The position numbers and the translations under genes were made by a program. From Nymphaea colorata (taxonomy: Eukaryota; Streptophyta; Magnoliopsida; Nymphaeales; Nymphaeaceae): a stretch of 64,000 nt of DNA. The notes beneath the pieces are model-generated. The model was not told the DNA's origin. It saw only the letters and a program-made list of their open reading frames with translations, and did not search any database. This document shows positions 23,701 to 36,649 of this stretch, one piece after another. How positions within the stretch are numbered: position 1 is the stretch's first letter; each line of letters starts with the position of its first letter. The stretch is from NCBI RefSeq assembly GCF_008831285.2, contig NC_045143.1:15908464-15972463 (forward strand), in the 5' to 3' direction.

Positions 23701-24846
23701 GGCCTTCCAAAAATAGATGGTGTATTTATCCTGTTGTGGCCTAGAGTATTTCTCATTCATCCTCTTCCTTGGTTATTTTGGCTTCTTACAATACTAAGAT
23801 ACATTATGACATCCTATAGCACACTTATTCTTGAACAGCTCACTGGAAACCCAAATGAGCCTTAGCATTTGCATATTTGCATGCTTCCCTTATGCTTTTG
23901 ATACAGCAGACTGGAGAGCAAATGCCTGGGCCAACCTTGCTCATTACGTTGCTTAGTGTGCACGAAGATCTATGTCTTCTCAACAAGGATTTACAGAATC
24001 ACTTTCCTTTCTTGAACAGAGATCTGAGCAAAAAAACAGTATCTCTCACCACTTACCTATTAGTAAAACTGTGCAGTTTCCCCACCTCACTTAGGAAAGC
24101 CTCACGTTCAACTCGGATGCCATATTGTTGCATTTGTTTTGAATTTTTTATGTCTTACCAACTTGATGTTTGGGAAATGACCTCTGCTAGATGTGAAGCA
24201 AGTAGTACTTAAATTCAATCGTACACTAGTTTTCCAAATTTTTTGTCCTTTCCTCTAGTCACGAGCTAGTAGCAGGCAACCACATTATGCCAAGAAACAA
24301 ACCTCAGGCATGAAGTTTTGATCTCCTTCAACTTGAAGTCTTTGCATCAACCCACAATCCTTTCCCAGGGGATTAAGTTCTTTTTGGACCGTTCATCTTT
24401 CTTACATAACTCTTGAATGTTTGACAGGGTAAATATCTTGCTGGGGTACAAGGAAGAGAGGATGATGATCACTGGATTGCATACTGTTTCTGATATATTT
24501 TGCATCGGATGTGGATCAATTGTAGGGTGGAAATATGTGAGATCATAGAACTACCTCTGATACATTTTAGCTTATGAAATCAATGATATTAATGGTTCAC
24601 CGGCTTGACTGCAGGAGGTTGCTCCTGACAAGGCACAGAAATACAAGGAGGGGAAGTTCATATTAGAGAGGTACAAATTTTTTGCAATTTGCTGATTATT
24701 TGTGACCTTTATCTTTGTTTTCGATTTACTGTCATTGTATCCCACTTCTAAGCAGGGTTAAGGTGGTCGACTTCGATGGGACCAACTTTTGGGTGAGCAG
24801 TGAAGCACAAGTAGGTGGAAGTGATGCGGATGATGCAGGAGATTGA
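20710..24846 (+). CDS. Yippee-like zinc-binding protein (5 exons)
   Basis: Yippee-family protein, a small zinc-binding fold conserved in eukaryotes; the molecular role of plant members is poorly defined. Exons 20710-20805, 21780-21823, 24428-24536, 24615-24670 and 24756-24846, all GT-AG, give 131 residues, the usual length. Motifs: [19 protein letters not shown] (1-19) with the first zinc pair C16 and C19; [13 protein letters not shown] (37-49); [21 protein letters not shown] (63-83) with the second zinc pair C72 and C75 and the GWKY signature; [12 protein letters not shown] (91-102); and the plant-type acidic end [10 protein letters not shown]. The second exon has three adjacent AG acceptors (aagcagcag); I chose 21780, which gives KQF in place of the family's KSF. 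Intron 2 is 2.6 kb and intron 1 about 970 bp; neither contains recognisable coding sequence. A CCAAT-like cattgg lies about 25 bases before the ATG. Confidence 0.95.
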
Positions 24847-24949
24847 GTATCAATGGACAACAGAAGTAGCAGTAACCTGATCTTATATTCTTGTTCATTG
24901 ATGTCCTAAAGAGTACTGGCACTTCTGCTATGCTTATGGACTCGAGGTC

Positions 24950-26800
24950 TCTGCTTCCTGCACATCATGTTCCAAGTTTGTTGCTAGCACTTGCTCTTTG
25001 TACATATTTCGCCACTTCTATTGAAGTTTGCACTAATGCAAAGCCATGAACTAGGTCGTCCATGTTCTTCCACAGATCCGCATAACTTATATAATTAGCT
25101 AGAGAAAATCATCGCAATTAACTGGATAAGGTGAACTATGCCACGCAACTTTCAAACTTTGGGATTGTACCTTTAGAGAAGTGCCAGAATATACAAGCAA
25201 TCGATTGGGAACGAGAATGCACTTTATACAATCATTTATACGATCGCTGTTGATACTTGTTTATCAATTTCATTACAAAATTGGCAAGATCACTTGCAAA
25301 AACAGCTTTCTGCAAGGGATTTGGCATAGTTGGTCCGACCGGCAACTGGTGGGGAGCCAGTTACTGGTTCGATTTTAATGGGCATGAACTTTTTGGACAA
25401 GCTGATGCAGCCCTAAGCCGTGAAGTGTAGGGAAAATGAGGTGAACCTTGGTTCCTCGGGCATCATCCCTACTTATAAAATCAATCAGCTCGGCAGATGA
25501 CAGCAGCTCCACAAAATCAATAGTAAATCATATGTACTCCAACAACAATGGATTTATATCTATCCAGGTCTCCGAAAGCAGAACGGATCATCTGGGGTGT
25601 GTAGTTACATCTTCACAACAAGTTGGTCTCCCTCATCGAATTCTCGTATTTATGCGAGTGGTCGATCAAGGGAATCGATGGCGGGTTTTCATCGTCAAAA
25701 CGAACTGAAGATGTCTTGTACCCATAAAATGGTGATGTGGCAGATCATATGGTATTTCATCTATGGAGCCGCAGACTACTTTTCGTTATCGCAATGCTGT
25801 ATGCCAATCTAGTCTTTATTTATTTTGTGACCTTATTTGTTGCGCAATTTCTTCACATGAACTCATAGGACTTCACTAGCCAAGATGAAGCCTGCGGTTT
25901 TTTTGCTCGAACTGTCCTCTTATGGTCGTCTCTCGTAGCTAAAACAGTGTGGCCGGGTACTTTTCAAGCTTCTAATGTTTACGCGTCGCTCCATTCGTGG
26001 TATTAATTGAACAACTTGTGCGCCAAAGTTACGGGGATCGGTTGAACCTTCACTTCTATGGACATGAGTAAGGCGGCAGGCTACCTGAACGAATTAATGA
26101 ACTGAGCTTGAAATAAGCGTAGAATCCAGTCCCGGTTGTACTTGTGCAGCCATATTAGTAAACCAGTGAAACAAGCGGAAACTTCCTCTTCAGGATCAAT
26201 TAATTTAATTACAGGGTAACCTTCCTGGACACGTCTTATACGTTACGTTGTGGCTAAATCGAGCACGAGCTCGAGCAAAATCCGAACCACAGATCAAATG
26301 GGTTGCTTGTTTAATTAGATGTTGGACAGCGAAACTCGCAAACATGCATAAGCTAAACGCGTACACACACACACACTCACTCTCTCTCTTTCTTTTTGAA
26401 GGCTCAGGGTGGTGGACCTGTCACTGTCAGTCAGTACTATTGAATTTGGTCATGAGATAGCAGTTTATGCAAATGCATTTTGGGTAAGATATGCATCATA
26501 ACATCCAAGCGTCCACAAAACTAGTGATTTTTTCACAAGGACATGCCGTCAAGAGCATTTTGCATGAATGTGGGCTCACAGTAGTAGCATTGCCATAGAA
26601 GGAGAAATCAGAGACTCAAGGGTACCATGACCCCGCGTGCGCTCATTCAAAAATTATTTGCTCTTCAACATCATTCCGCAAGTTCAAAACCCGTGGTTGT
26701 TCATCGACGTCCACCTCCATCTCTATTTCTTCTGCTGCTGCCGACCGAGTCAGGCAGTCGATTTGAAGTAAAATTACTTTTCGATTTTAAGCGGGCGGCA
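24950..26800. other. Intergenic region Yippee-like to BPP1-like gene
   Basis: Yippee-like 3' flank, then unassigned AT-leaning sequence; a CA/CT tract at about 26363-26390. No coding frame with family resemblance and no clear transposon ends. The last part merges with the CT-rich promoter and leader of the BPP1-like gene. Confidence 0.45.
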
Positions 26801-26879
26801 TTGTAATTAGGGAGGGTGGGGCGCGCTGCTCCGAGAGCGAGAGACAGACAGAGACACGAAGCACCACCCGATCGGAGAA

Positions 26880-27206
26880 TCTCCCTCCCCCTTCCCTCCA
26901 TCTCATTTTTTTTCTTCTTCTCTCTCTCTCTCACGCTTTGTGTGGGGGAGAGAAGGAAGAGAAGGTGGGAGGTGGAGACTCCCCACGACAAAAACAGAGA
27001 TCTCTCGGCTTCTTCTGCGCTCCCTAGGTCTTGTTCCTTCCCTCCTTTTTTCCAAATCGCTTGCTGGTGTCTCTTCCTCGTGCTCCTCTTCCAATGGCGC
27101 TCGGTCGACACCTCCGTTCCTGCTGAAGACATTGTGCGTGTCGACCCGTTGCGGTAATGCACATGGACTTTAGGGTCTTCTAGCGTTCACACGTCGATAG
27201 ACGACC
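26880..27206 (+). promoter_or_regulatory. CT-rich promoter/leader of BPP1-like gene with short uORF
   Basis: A TC-rich block (ttcttcttctctctctctctc near 26905-26932) followed by GA-rich sequence looks like a typical plant leader. An 8-codon upstream ORF starts at 27157 (ATG CAC ATG GAC) and stops at 27181-27183, 23 bases before the main ATG at 27207. The transcription start is not determined. Confidence 0.4.
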
Positions 27207-30200
27207 ATGAATCGAAGTTTTAGGGCTCCAGACTCCAAAATGCCGCCGTCATTGCATCAGAGACCTGGAATGAAGCTCGGCAGCGTCATGAAGGAGAAGG
27301 AAGAAGAGCTGGCCTTGTTCCTCGAGATGCGTAAACGCGAAAAGGAGAGACAGAACCTGCTTATTCACAACGCCGAGGAGTTGGATCCTTCCTTAGGCAA
27401 GATAGATCCTGCGTCCTTTATCTCCCTTGCATTATCATCCTCTTTCCTTTCCAGCCGAGTTCCCTGATTGACTTTTCGAAGTCGTGTTACTTTGAGGATC
27501 AATGCGTGCTCGATGGTCTAGATCTGTTACGCGAAATGCACAAGGACGACGGTCTAAATAATATACCCCTGTGCTCTGTCTCGTCACGCGTTTTTCTTCT
27601 CCGATAGCATGCGACGCTTCGAAATTTTATCCTTATTGACGCTTTTCCCAGGTTGCATGTTTTCTCGCTTAGATTTGAACAATGTTTGCAAATTTTAGCG
27701 TTTATGGTGCAAAAAAGTTATTTCGGCTTTTTTCTCATTGTTCTACTGTTATTACGATGGTCTGCGTATCGCTGATTTAGACACTGGCGTTCAACTCCGT
27801 TGTTACCGGAAGGCATGAATTTGGGCGTTTGTGTAGCGGAAAGATATTTGGCTTTTTCCTTCTTTTTCCTTCCTGTTCGCAGGATTGTGCGTGTAAGCCT
27901 AGTTTAGTTGGCATAGCTCCACTCTCTGCAGATTGAGAAACTCTTGCTTGCTATGCAATTAGAAGAATGACGTGCCTCAGCTCTTGCTGTGGTTCTTTGT
28001 CTTCAATGTTTAAATCACTGCTGTTCGATTTTGCAGGTTCCAGGCCTGGCAGTTCTCCTGTTTTCAAGATCGCAACAGCAACAGCTCCACGCAAAATTGG
28101 GTCCGATGATTTTCTAAACTCAGATGGAGACAAGAATGACTATGATTGGTAATAATCCGTGTGCTTGGTTCCCTGGATGAAAAATTCATTTCGTGTTACG
28201 CTGTTTACATTCGTATGGTCTCATATTTTGGTCGCTGCAGTTGTTATATGAGCACACTAATTAGATGCCTTTATGTTCCTTTTGACGATTATGCTACAGG
28301 AGAGAATCTTCCTCTTTGAGCAAGAGAAAGAGTTTTTGAGAAAACTTCTTCTTCTTCTTCTTCCACTTTGAAGAAGAAGATTTGCTTTCTGTCTCCTAGT
28401 TACCTTCACTGAAGCTTTTGACTGAGTCTTCATTTATTTGTTTGATGGAAAGAATTAGCTACATTACAAAACTTATCTTGTTTCCCTCAAATTTATCCAA
28501 TTTTAGACTACAAACATTGTCCAATCTTGTTCACATTGTTAAATCAACTTCATCATGTATTGCCGATATGGACACCGTTGTACTTGCGCTTTTGTATTGT
28601 ATCAGTAGACACTTTCACCAAGAACTTTATGATGTTCAATCATTTTAGTTCCATGCTTCAATGTTTTGTTATTTCCCCTTAAAATTAAGAAGGAGATTTT
28701 GTTTTCACAGGCTTCTCACGCCACCCGGAACACCTCTTTTTCCTTCATTGGAGAAGGAATCTCATGGATCTGTGACTGGTCAGCTTGGAACACCTAAAGT
28801 TCGGTCTACTGCTCTCAAATCTAGAGTAAGTACTCATCTGTACCTTATCTCTGGTGGTCCTGAATGTTCAAAGTTCAAACTCTTGTGTGGCGAATCAAGT
28901 AGCCATTCTTCTGTCATTATGATAGCCAACTGCGCCACATGAATGCATATATGAAATTCAAATAAAAGATACTGGCTCCAGTCTTTATGATGCTCTTTCA
29001 CCAGCTCCTTCAATTCCTGTTGAATTTGCAGCTTTAAATTTGTCTGATATGGATCACATTGCAGGACTAGATCTAGGAGGGAAAAAAGAAGTTACTTCTT
29101 CGATGTGAAAAATAGTCTCATTCTATATGTTTACTACAGCGGGCTCACTCGTGAATGTGATCCACTTCTCCTTGGCATTTTTTTTTCTTTCCATGAGAAA
29201 TATTTTCTAACGCTACATAATTTGAGCCGTCCTCCAAAATCGGATATGTCATGTGGATGGTACAAATAGACTGCCATGCCTCTGTCAGGTGTGCACCAGT
29301 TGCTATGTCAGTGCAGCTTTTAATAATTGGTAGTTATTGTGTTCTAGGTTAAATGCATACACACACACACATATATGTGCCCTTGGCACACCTGCACCTT
29401 CAACTGCATCCACACCTTGCACCTGCACTTATATCTGTAGGATCACGGAGTCATCTAGGATGTATTCAGTTGCCAAGATAACATTTTCAGGTGCATCAAT
29501 CAGGGAATATGGGTAGTGGCAATGTCCAGGTACTATGCTGGCTGTGTTAACTGTTAAACTTGGGAAGGACATCAAAGATTTTTGTAACAGTGTTTAGTTG
29601 CATCATGTATGGTGCAAACTCCTGATCTTCCTAGATGTGTTATCTGGGCATTCAATCACACCCTTAATGTGAACCAAAGGTTAGTGTAGAAGTTCTTTTG
29701 TATGACAGTGAGACCACATGATTGTGATAAGCTGTGTCACATGGTTATGGGTGCGGGTGCGTGTGGACCAAGTTCAAAAATCATGGGTATGGGCCTACGA
29801 GGACACGGTCATGTATATATATATATATATATATAAGAAACCTAACTATGTTTACTATCAAAAAATGAAGATACATTTCATTTAATTTGATAATCCAAAA
29901 GACTGCAAACAGTTTATGTGCATTGTGCTGTATGGAACACAAGGGAAAAAATATATTAAAATTAAAAACTCTATAGGGCAGAAAATGCAAAACAACATGA
30001 GTAGAGGGAGGGCAGTTGCCCTCTATTTGGAATGCTAGCAAGCTGTTGGAGCTGGCCTTGGTGCTAGCCGGCTGCTGCCTTTTGCAGCAGAAAATTAAAT
30101 ACAGAAAATAAAAAACAGAAAACAAGAAACAGAAAATAACAAAAGATGAATGATAGTCTGACAAACAGAAAATGCTAGAAGAGATAAATGGCAGACAGAT

Positions 30201-33200
30201 AAAAAAAAAATGAACGAAATATTCAGTTGCCACACTCTGCCACACAGTTGCCGTTCACATTTCAGAAAAATAAAAATTAAAATGTGAACATGGGACACAA
30301 ATTGGCAAATTAGCATGAAATCAGGGGAAATAACAAGAATAAACTTGGGCAAATGATCAATGTAAGTTACTAGCATGAATTTGGGCAAATCAGCACATAA
30401 AAAGATAAAACAATGCCAGAAATGTGGCCCACGTTCATGCCTATTGCTGCTGGAAATATAGCAGTTCACCAGGAAGTAGCTGCTCCTGGAGAAGTCGCCG
30501 TATGCTGGAGAAGTCCACCCAGACCTCGAAACCCAGCAGCACAGCAATAGCAGCATTCATTCGGTCGAAGGCTGCAAGGTTCACCGTGTTTGTAAACCGT
30601 AAACCTAAAAAAAAAAAATCTAAAATTTGGACGAAAATGGACTTGTTCAACTTTGACCAGGTCCATTTTTTTATGGACATGGCCTCGGGTGCATTGATCT
30701 CAAACGACATGGCTTGGACCTTGGTGGGGCCGTGTCCAGGCCTGCACCCGCTTCTGTCCTGACTTGTGTCTTTACAGGTGCTGCAGGTTTTTAGGCGCAC
30801 CCATGTTACCTAGGTGTCATGGTTTCATATTACATTGATTCTGGAGTTAATACAAGATGATGCCGTCGGGTTCTTTTCTTTTTTTTTAATGGGCTGTTCA
30901 GAAGAAGTTTGAATTTTGTCCTTTTTCCTTGACTTGCTTAAGGAAGGAGTTCACCTGGTACTTAGATTTCACTTAATCTAAGTAGTTGATGATTTAACTG
31001 ACTGTCCTTTTGAATTTATCTCGCCCTAGAACTTGGTGATGGGTTCCTGGAAAATTTGAAGTTTGCAGAAACTGTTGCTTGAGTTATGTCTTCTGTAGTA
31101 ACATAAGTAATAGATGCCTTTGGAATGGCCAGTTATTTTGTTTTATTTTTCTTAATAGCTTTTTGAAACTTAGGCTATAATAATGTACAAGAAGAAAGTA
31201 AAATATTCTTGTAGTTGAATAATTTAGAATTAGGTATCACTTCTGCTTTCTTAATAGTCGGGCTTTTCCACTTGATTGTTCAAGATTGTTCTTAACACTG
31301 TTCTTTCTTTCCCTTCAGAGGTCTGTTGTAGCTTATAATTGAAGCTTTGGTAGCTATGCTTTTGTTCATTTCTACGACTTTAGTTGAAACGAATCATAGT
31401 AATCTCTGGATATGTATAATATTTTTTGTATTAATGCACCTTTTAGTTTGGGCTTTTCTAAATGAGCCCAACATACATATACTTGTCTGTTATGTTGTTA
31501 CTTCACTCTTGTCAATTTAAACACTTCTCAGTCAAAAGCATAGTTACAAATAACGTCTCGGAGTTTTAAACGGCGAGGTTTTTCTCGGGTATAATATGGC
31601 GAGCTTGAAAAAAAGGGGGAAAAATAAGGTAATCAAAAGCACTGTGCAACACTTTTGCATTGAACCTCCAAGCTCCAGGCAGTGTATATGGGAGCACCTA
31701 GTTATTAATAAGAAAGACAAATATTTGCTGTATGAAAATAAATTACTTGAATACTGTAATGTTATATGCAAAAAAGGAAAATAAAGGTACCTGGGCATTT
31801 GCCCAATAAGTTTGGAGGACAATTTCTGACTCGATTTGGCAGATGAGAGTTCTCTCATAAAGGACTGGTTGACTATTTTTCTCTGAGTGTTGCTAGTTTT
31901 TGCTTGTGCTTCCCAATTTTTTTTTCTGACTACATGATTACAAATTTTCTTTGCTAACTATGCCATTATCAAATTGTGCATTTGCAGTTTCACTCCTACT
32001 CTAGACTCTAGAGACAGGAGACTTGTTTTCAGTTTCTATCCTATTTCATTGTTTCTTAGCTTCTTCTTGGTGCTGGTGATATTAACCTAAAAAAATTAAT
32101 CGTTTTGATATTCACTTTTGTTTGCCTCAGCTTGAGAGGCTTTCTTTAGTACATAAAATTGACTAATGTAGGAAGCATATGGGGCTCCTTGGTAGTTGTG
32201 TACACTATACACTCATGTTCTTCTCTCTTGCAGAGCAATCAATAAGTAGTTATCTTAGCATAATCAAGCAATATTTTCTGCTGAAGTCTATAAGATACAC
32301 ACTAAGTGACACGAACTCTTCGAAATGGTTAACGAACCCAAGTCGACATGACTCAGGTGCGGGTGTGGCTTAGATACAGCCAAAAGCAAATTGCTCTCTT
32401 TTTCATTGAACCATAGAATCATAGTTTGTTACTTGCTAGTTTTATTGTTTATAGACGATTATGATTTTTTTATTATTTATATATATGTATTTATATCCTT
32501 TTTGCACCCACACCCATGTTTTTCTGAAAAATGTCACACCCACTCTCCACACCTACGTGACATGGGACACATATGTAAAGTCTCAAATCTGCAAAGTAGG
32601 TTTGATGTATCTTAGAGTGGATTTGATACCCTTATAGAAACATTTGAGATAATCCCGTTGATGCTCATATAGCTGATGGAATGCTGATCTCATTGAGATC
32701 AATGACAGCACAACTGCTTCTTTGGTGGCTAATACAAACAGAATTGGGGTGTCTGACCAATCAGCCAGAAAGATCCACTCCTCGTTTGATGATTCCGATC
32801 TGAAAAAAGAATTGTCTCTTATCTGTGTATGGACAGCTATCTCTCGAGCACAGGTTCAGGTTCGGCCTCAATGGGGAAGCAAGCATGCTTAGACTGCAAT
32901 GTGCAGTCTTTGGCCTGCTTATGATTGTCCATTAAGGGCTTATTATATTAGCAAAGCCCAAAAAGCCCTCGCAACTTTCAATGGCGTGAAAGAATGTCAC
33001 GAGCAAAGTGAATTGACAAAGCACTCACAAAGTGAAGCATTAGGCCTTTGCTTGCTGGGGGCAAAGCACATAGCATGCAGGAGCTTTTCGCTTCTTCTCC
33101 AAATTGTTTTCTTAGACTAGGTCCAGATCTAGCTCAACCTTCCTTGGAGAGTTGGAGGTGATAATACAAGGACTGTAGCAAACTTTATAAATTTCATCAT

Positions 33201-36200
33201 GTTATCTTTTGTGTTGTTTTTGGTATCTATCTATCTTGCAATTGCTGTAGTCAAATACTTGCATGCTTTCCAACGACTTACAAGCTCATTAATGACAAAC
33301 TCGAACTCCCTATTGGACAAACATAAACCAGCATGTTTCATAAATGTTTGTCAACATTGTATATTTGATATAGAGAAGGTAACTCTCTCTCTCTCTCTCT
33401 CTCTCTCTTTGCAAAAGTTGGGGTGCATATTAATCGATATGATGATTTTGTAAGAATCAGTGCTTTGCTGATTTACAGATTACAATACATATATACATCT
33501 TTATAAAGATCTGTAAAAATTTTATAAAGTATATTGGCCTCATTTTTTTTATGAAAGACTGTGGGCCTTTAGCTTAACAAATGCACCATGATGAATGACT
33601 CTGATGTTAGATTTGTGAAAATTTCAGAAATGTCACAAATTTGTCATAATCTCGTGCCTATGACAATTGAAATTTGTGGGTTTTTGTGAATATTTTTTCA
33701 TAAATATAACATCATAGACTCGTTGATCATGGTCCACTTGGTAGGAATAAAGGCCTAAACCATGTTTTCTTTGTCTTTGGATAAAAAAAATATGTCCTTT
33801 TAGTGCTGGAGTATTTAAACATCCCTGCTGTTGATTTCAATTTTTTGTGAAAATATATCTGTCCATCAGAATGAAGCTGATATAGTGTCGATTTTTATGT
33901 TTTCAATCTTGTATACCACGTTATTGTGGTTACGTTTGCCCAACTACTAATCCTAGTAACCCTACTCTTGTTTTCTCACATGTACTATTAAATCACATTT
34001 ACTAATCCTAGTAACCCTACTCTTTTCTTCTCACATGTACAATTAAATCACATTTATTTAGTTTAGGTGTAGATGAAAATATAATTTGTGTATGTGTGTG
34101 TGTGTGTTTTGTGTTAGATATCTCTTGCATGACTTGAGGACCATTTCCCAAGAGATTGAATAGGAAACATTTATTTCATAGACGCAAAACTAGTGGTTAT
34201 TGTTTAACCTAGTAGCAGTTGCAAATCAATGTTCATCTCCTGCTAAGCAATTCACTGTTTTCCTGCAAGAATTTTCTGCTTCATGCTGGAAAACGTTTGT
34301 GAGTGCATGACGGGATCATTGTCTTGACCTTTTGCTTTGTATCTCAACAAGAAGGAATTAGCTTATCTTAGACAAAATATTGCTGCTTTGCCTACAAGAA
34401 AAAGTAAACTTGCCATTTAGATGCACCTTTGCTACATTACACTTTTTTTGTTGAGCAGTGAAGCAAATTTTTTCTTCTGCATTTTGCATGCCATAGCAGA
34501 GATCGTTTCTCAGCTTTCTACTATTTGTCCATCTCTTTGTAACCAGCTCATTTCCTTTATGGATGCAGTTGTCTGTTCCTCAACCTGAATCAGCTCCACG
34601 AAGCAATACAATGTCAAGGCAACCAATCTCGTCCTCTGCCTTGAGCACATCAAGTTCTGGTCTGCGCAGGCCCTCTTCCTCAGCAAGCACTAGCTCAACA
34701 GCATCTAGGCCATCAACGCCAACTGGTCGGTCTGCACTGCAAGCAGCCTCTAAGGCCACCAGACCTTCTACTCCTACGTCCAGGTCAACCTTACCCTCAA
34801 CAAAACCAATTTCTTCTTCTGCAAGACCTTCCACACCTGCTGCTAGATCATCAACCCCAACTGCCAGGCCTATACTGCCCTCTAAGACATCGTCAAGGCC
34901 ATCAACACCAACAAGACGACCATCAACTCCATCTGCTTTATCCAGTAACTCAGGTCCACCTGGTCGATCATCGTCAGTCACCCGTAATCAAGGTACAGCT
35001 GGTCGATCCTCTCTAGTGACCAGTAACTCTGGTCCTGCTGGTCTATCATCTCCAATGACCAGTAGTTCTGGTCCACCTGGTCGATCATCTTCAGTATCCA
35101 AGTCCAGATCTACAACATCAAAAATTCCTGGACCACCACGTGGTGCTTCTCCTACAGTAAGGTCCAGACCGTGGCAACCTTCGGAGATGCCTGGTTTCTC
35201 ACTAGATGCTCCCCCAAATTTAAGGACAAAAGTTTCAGAAAGGCCAGTTTCAGCATCTAGAGGTAGACCTGGAGCACCAAATTCTCTTAGATCTGGTTTG
35301 GCTGAGGCTAATTCAATTGGTATACCAAGACGGCAGTCATGTTCTCCTTCAAGGGGGAGGGCACCAAACACTAGTAGTCAGCATGGTGGTACTTTAACTT
35401 CTACGTCCAGTCGATTACATCCTAATGCTGGTGATAGTGTGAGCCCAGTAGTAATTGGAAACAAGATGGTTGAGAGAGTTGTAAATGTCCGAAGATTGGC
35501 TCCCCCTAGACAAGATGATCTGCGTTCTTCTCAAAATAATCCTTTGGGAAAGTCTTCTCCAGATAGCACAGGCTTTGGCAGGTCACTTTCAAAAAAATCA
35601 TTGGATATGGCCTTGAGGCACATGGTACATTTCTCATTCTTTTTATTTTCTTTTTGAAAACATATTTGTGATTTTAGAAAATGAATGTTACTGTTTCACT
35701 TCTCCCTTTTGCTAGTTGTGGCTTCGGATAGTTCATGGTAGAAGTATGTTCACACTTTTTTATAATTTTATTTTATTTTTATTTAGGTGTATTTATGGTT
35801 TTCCATGTTAAGCTGTGACAATCGCTGGTTGTTTTATCATTTATATGTTATGTATTTTTGTAGTAATGATTCATGCTTAAATTTTATGCAAAGAGAAGAA
35901 TTAGTTGATAGATTAGAAGAGAAATGGTAAGCAAATAATATGTTGAGCTTGTGCTGGTTTGGTTTTTATTTGGCAGACATTGGTGTTTTCATATGCACAT
36001 GCAACATGGCAGATTTCTCATGCATTGTTTTTGCTAACAGAAAGGCTTTCTAATTCATCTTAGAACAAGTTTGAGACACTGATCTGTTATATGACAATAT
36101 TCGAGTAGAGCAGGCAGTGACATCCTGACTAGATCCAGCCTTCAAAAAGTTTGCTACGATACCTGACAAATGTGGTTTCTTATTTTCCGATAAATGTAAA

Positions 36201-36588
36201 GTGATGAGATGGCGTGTGTTGTTGCCCATTTGCATTCTTTCATACCTTTCACAGATAATGCGATGTTTCACAGGATATACGCCGGAGCATTCCTGGGGGC
36301 TTACGGCCTCTGGTTACAAATGTTCCTGCTTCATCCCTGTACAGCGTCAGATCTGGGCCTGCACGTAGCAGGCCAGTGAGTATTTCAGACTCACCCCTTG
36401 CTACCAGCAGCAATGCCAGTTCAGAGCAAAGTGTAAACAACAATATTTGTTTGGATACAAGTGAAATGGATGATGATGATCTAGGCAGTGAAAGGGGGGT
36501 TCGTTCAACCCCAACAAGTCAGCCTGGAAGTATACATGGGGTTACTAATTGGCTTCATAGCCCAGAAATCAAGGAAAACCACGACTGA
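27207..36588 (+). CDS. BPP1: BPP1-like basic proline/serine-rich protein (5 exons)
   Basis: Member of the plant family of basic, Ser/Pro-rich proteins that includes Arabidopsis At2g40070 (BPP1), described as microtubule-associated. Exons 27207-27396, 28037-28148, 28711-28825, 34569-35624 and 36274-36588 give 595 residues. Order: MNRSFRAPDS start; EKEEELALFLEMRKREKER (about 30-48), a charged helix; DDFLNSDGDKNDYDW then LLTPPGTPLFPSLE (about 87-115); a low-complexity region with repeated RPSTPT and SGPPGRSSS units (about 160-330); the conserved block ASPTVRSRPWQPSEMPGFSL; RPGAP and RRQSCSPSRGRAP; KKSLDMALRHM joining DIRRSIPGGLRP across the last intron; a serine-rich DSPLATSSNASSEQS and acidic tail. 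The family-conserved blocks at both ends make the identity secure. Intron 1 uses a GC donor (AG|GCAAGA). Intron 3 is 5.7 kb and full of repeats. Confidence 0.93.
33383..33408. repeat. (CT)n microsatellite
   Basis: About 13 uninterrupted CT units inside the large BPP1-like intron. Confidence 0.9.
33946..34055. repeat. 55-bp tandem duplication
   Basis: The unit starting actaatcctagtaacccta at 33946 repeats immediately at 34001; both copies contain tctcacatgtac and attaaatcacattt. Only a few bases differ, so the duplication is fairly recent. Confidence 0.9.
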
Positions 36589-36649
36589 TACAATCTTTAG
36601 TCCCTGCCGGCGTGTTTGGTGGTATCACTGAAAGGAACCTAGCTTACAT

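Larger units (their letters stand above)
28826..34568. other. Large intron 3 of BPP1-like gene with transposon remnants
   Basis: Intron of 5,743 bases. It contains a (TA)n tract (29814-29834), a GC-richer transposon-like patch at about 29990-30810 (gctgctgg, cagcagc and cacccgc words), a copy of a 39-bp dispersed repeat (31539-31577), further patches with cacccacaccc-type words near 32330 and 32505-32580, an open stretch of about 180 bases near 32695-32880 that I cannot identify, a (CT)13 tract (33383-33408) and a 55-bp tandem duplication (33946-34055). No intact element is recognisable. Confidence 0.55.

Noticed and set aside
26701-27162. 153-codon minus-strand frame
   Set aside because: Lies antisense to the CT/GA-rich promoter and leader of the BPP1-like gene; low-complexity, no family resemblance.
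34580-34981. 133-codon minus-strand frame, plus 34988-35371
   Set aside because: Antisense of the Ser/Pro-rich repeats of the BPP1-like gene.
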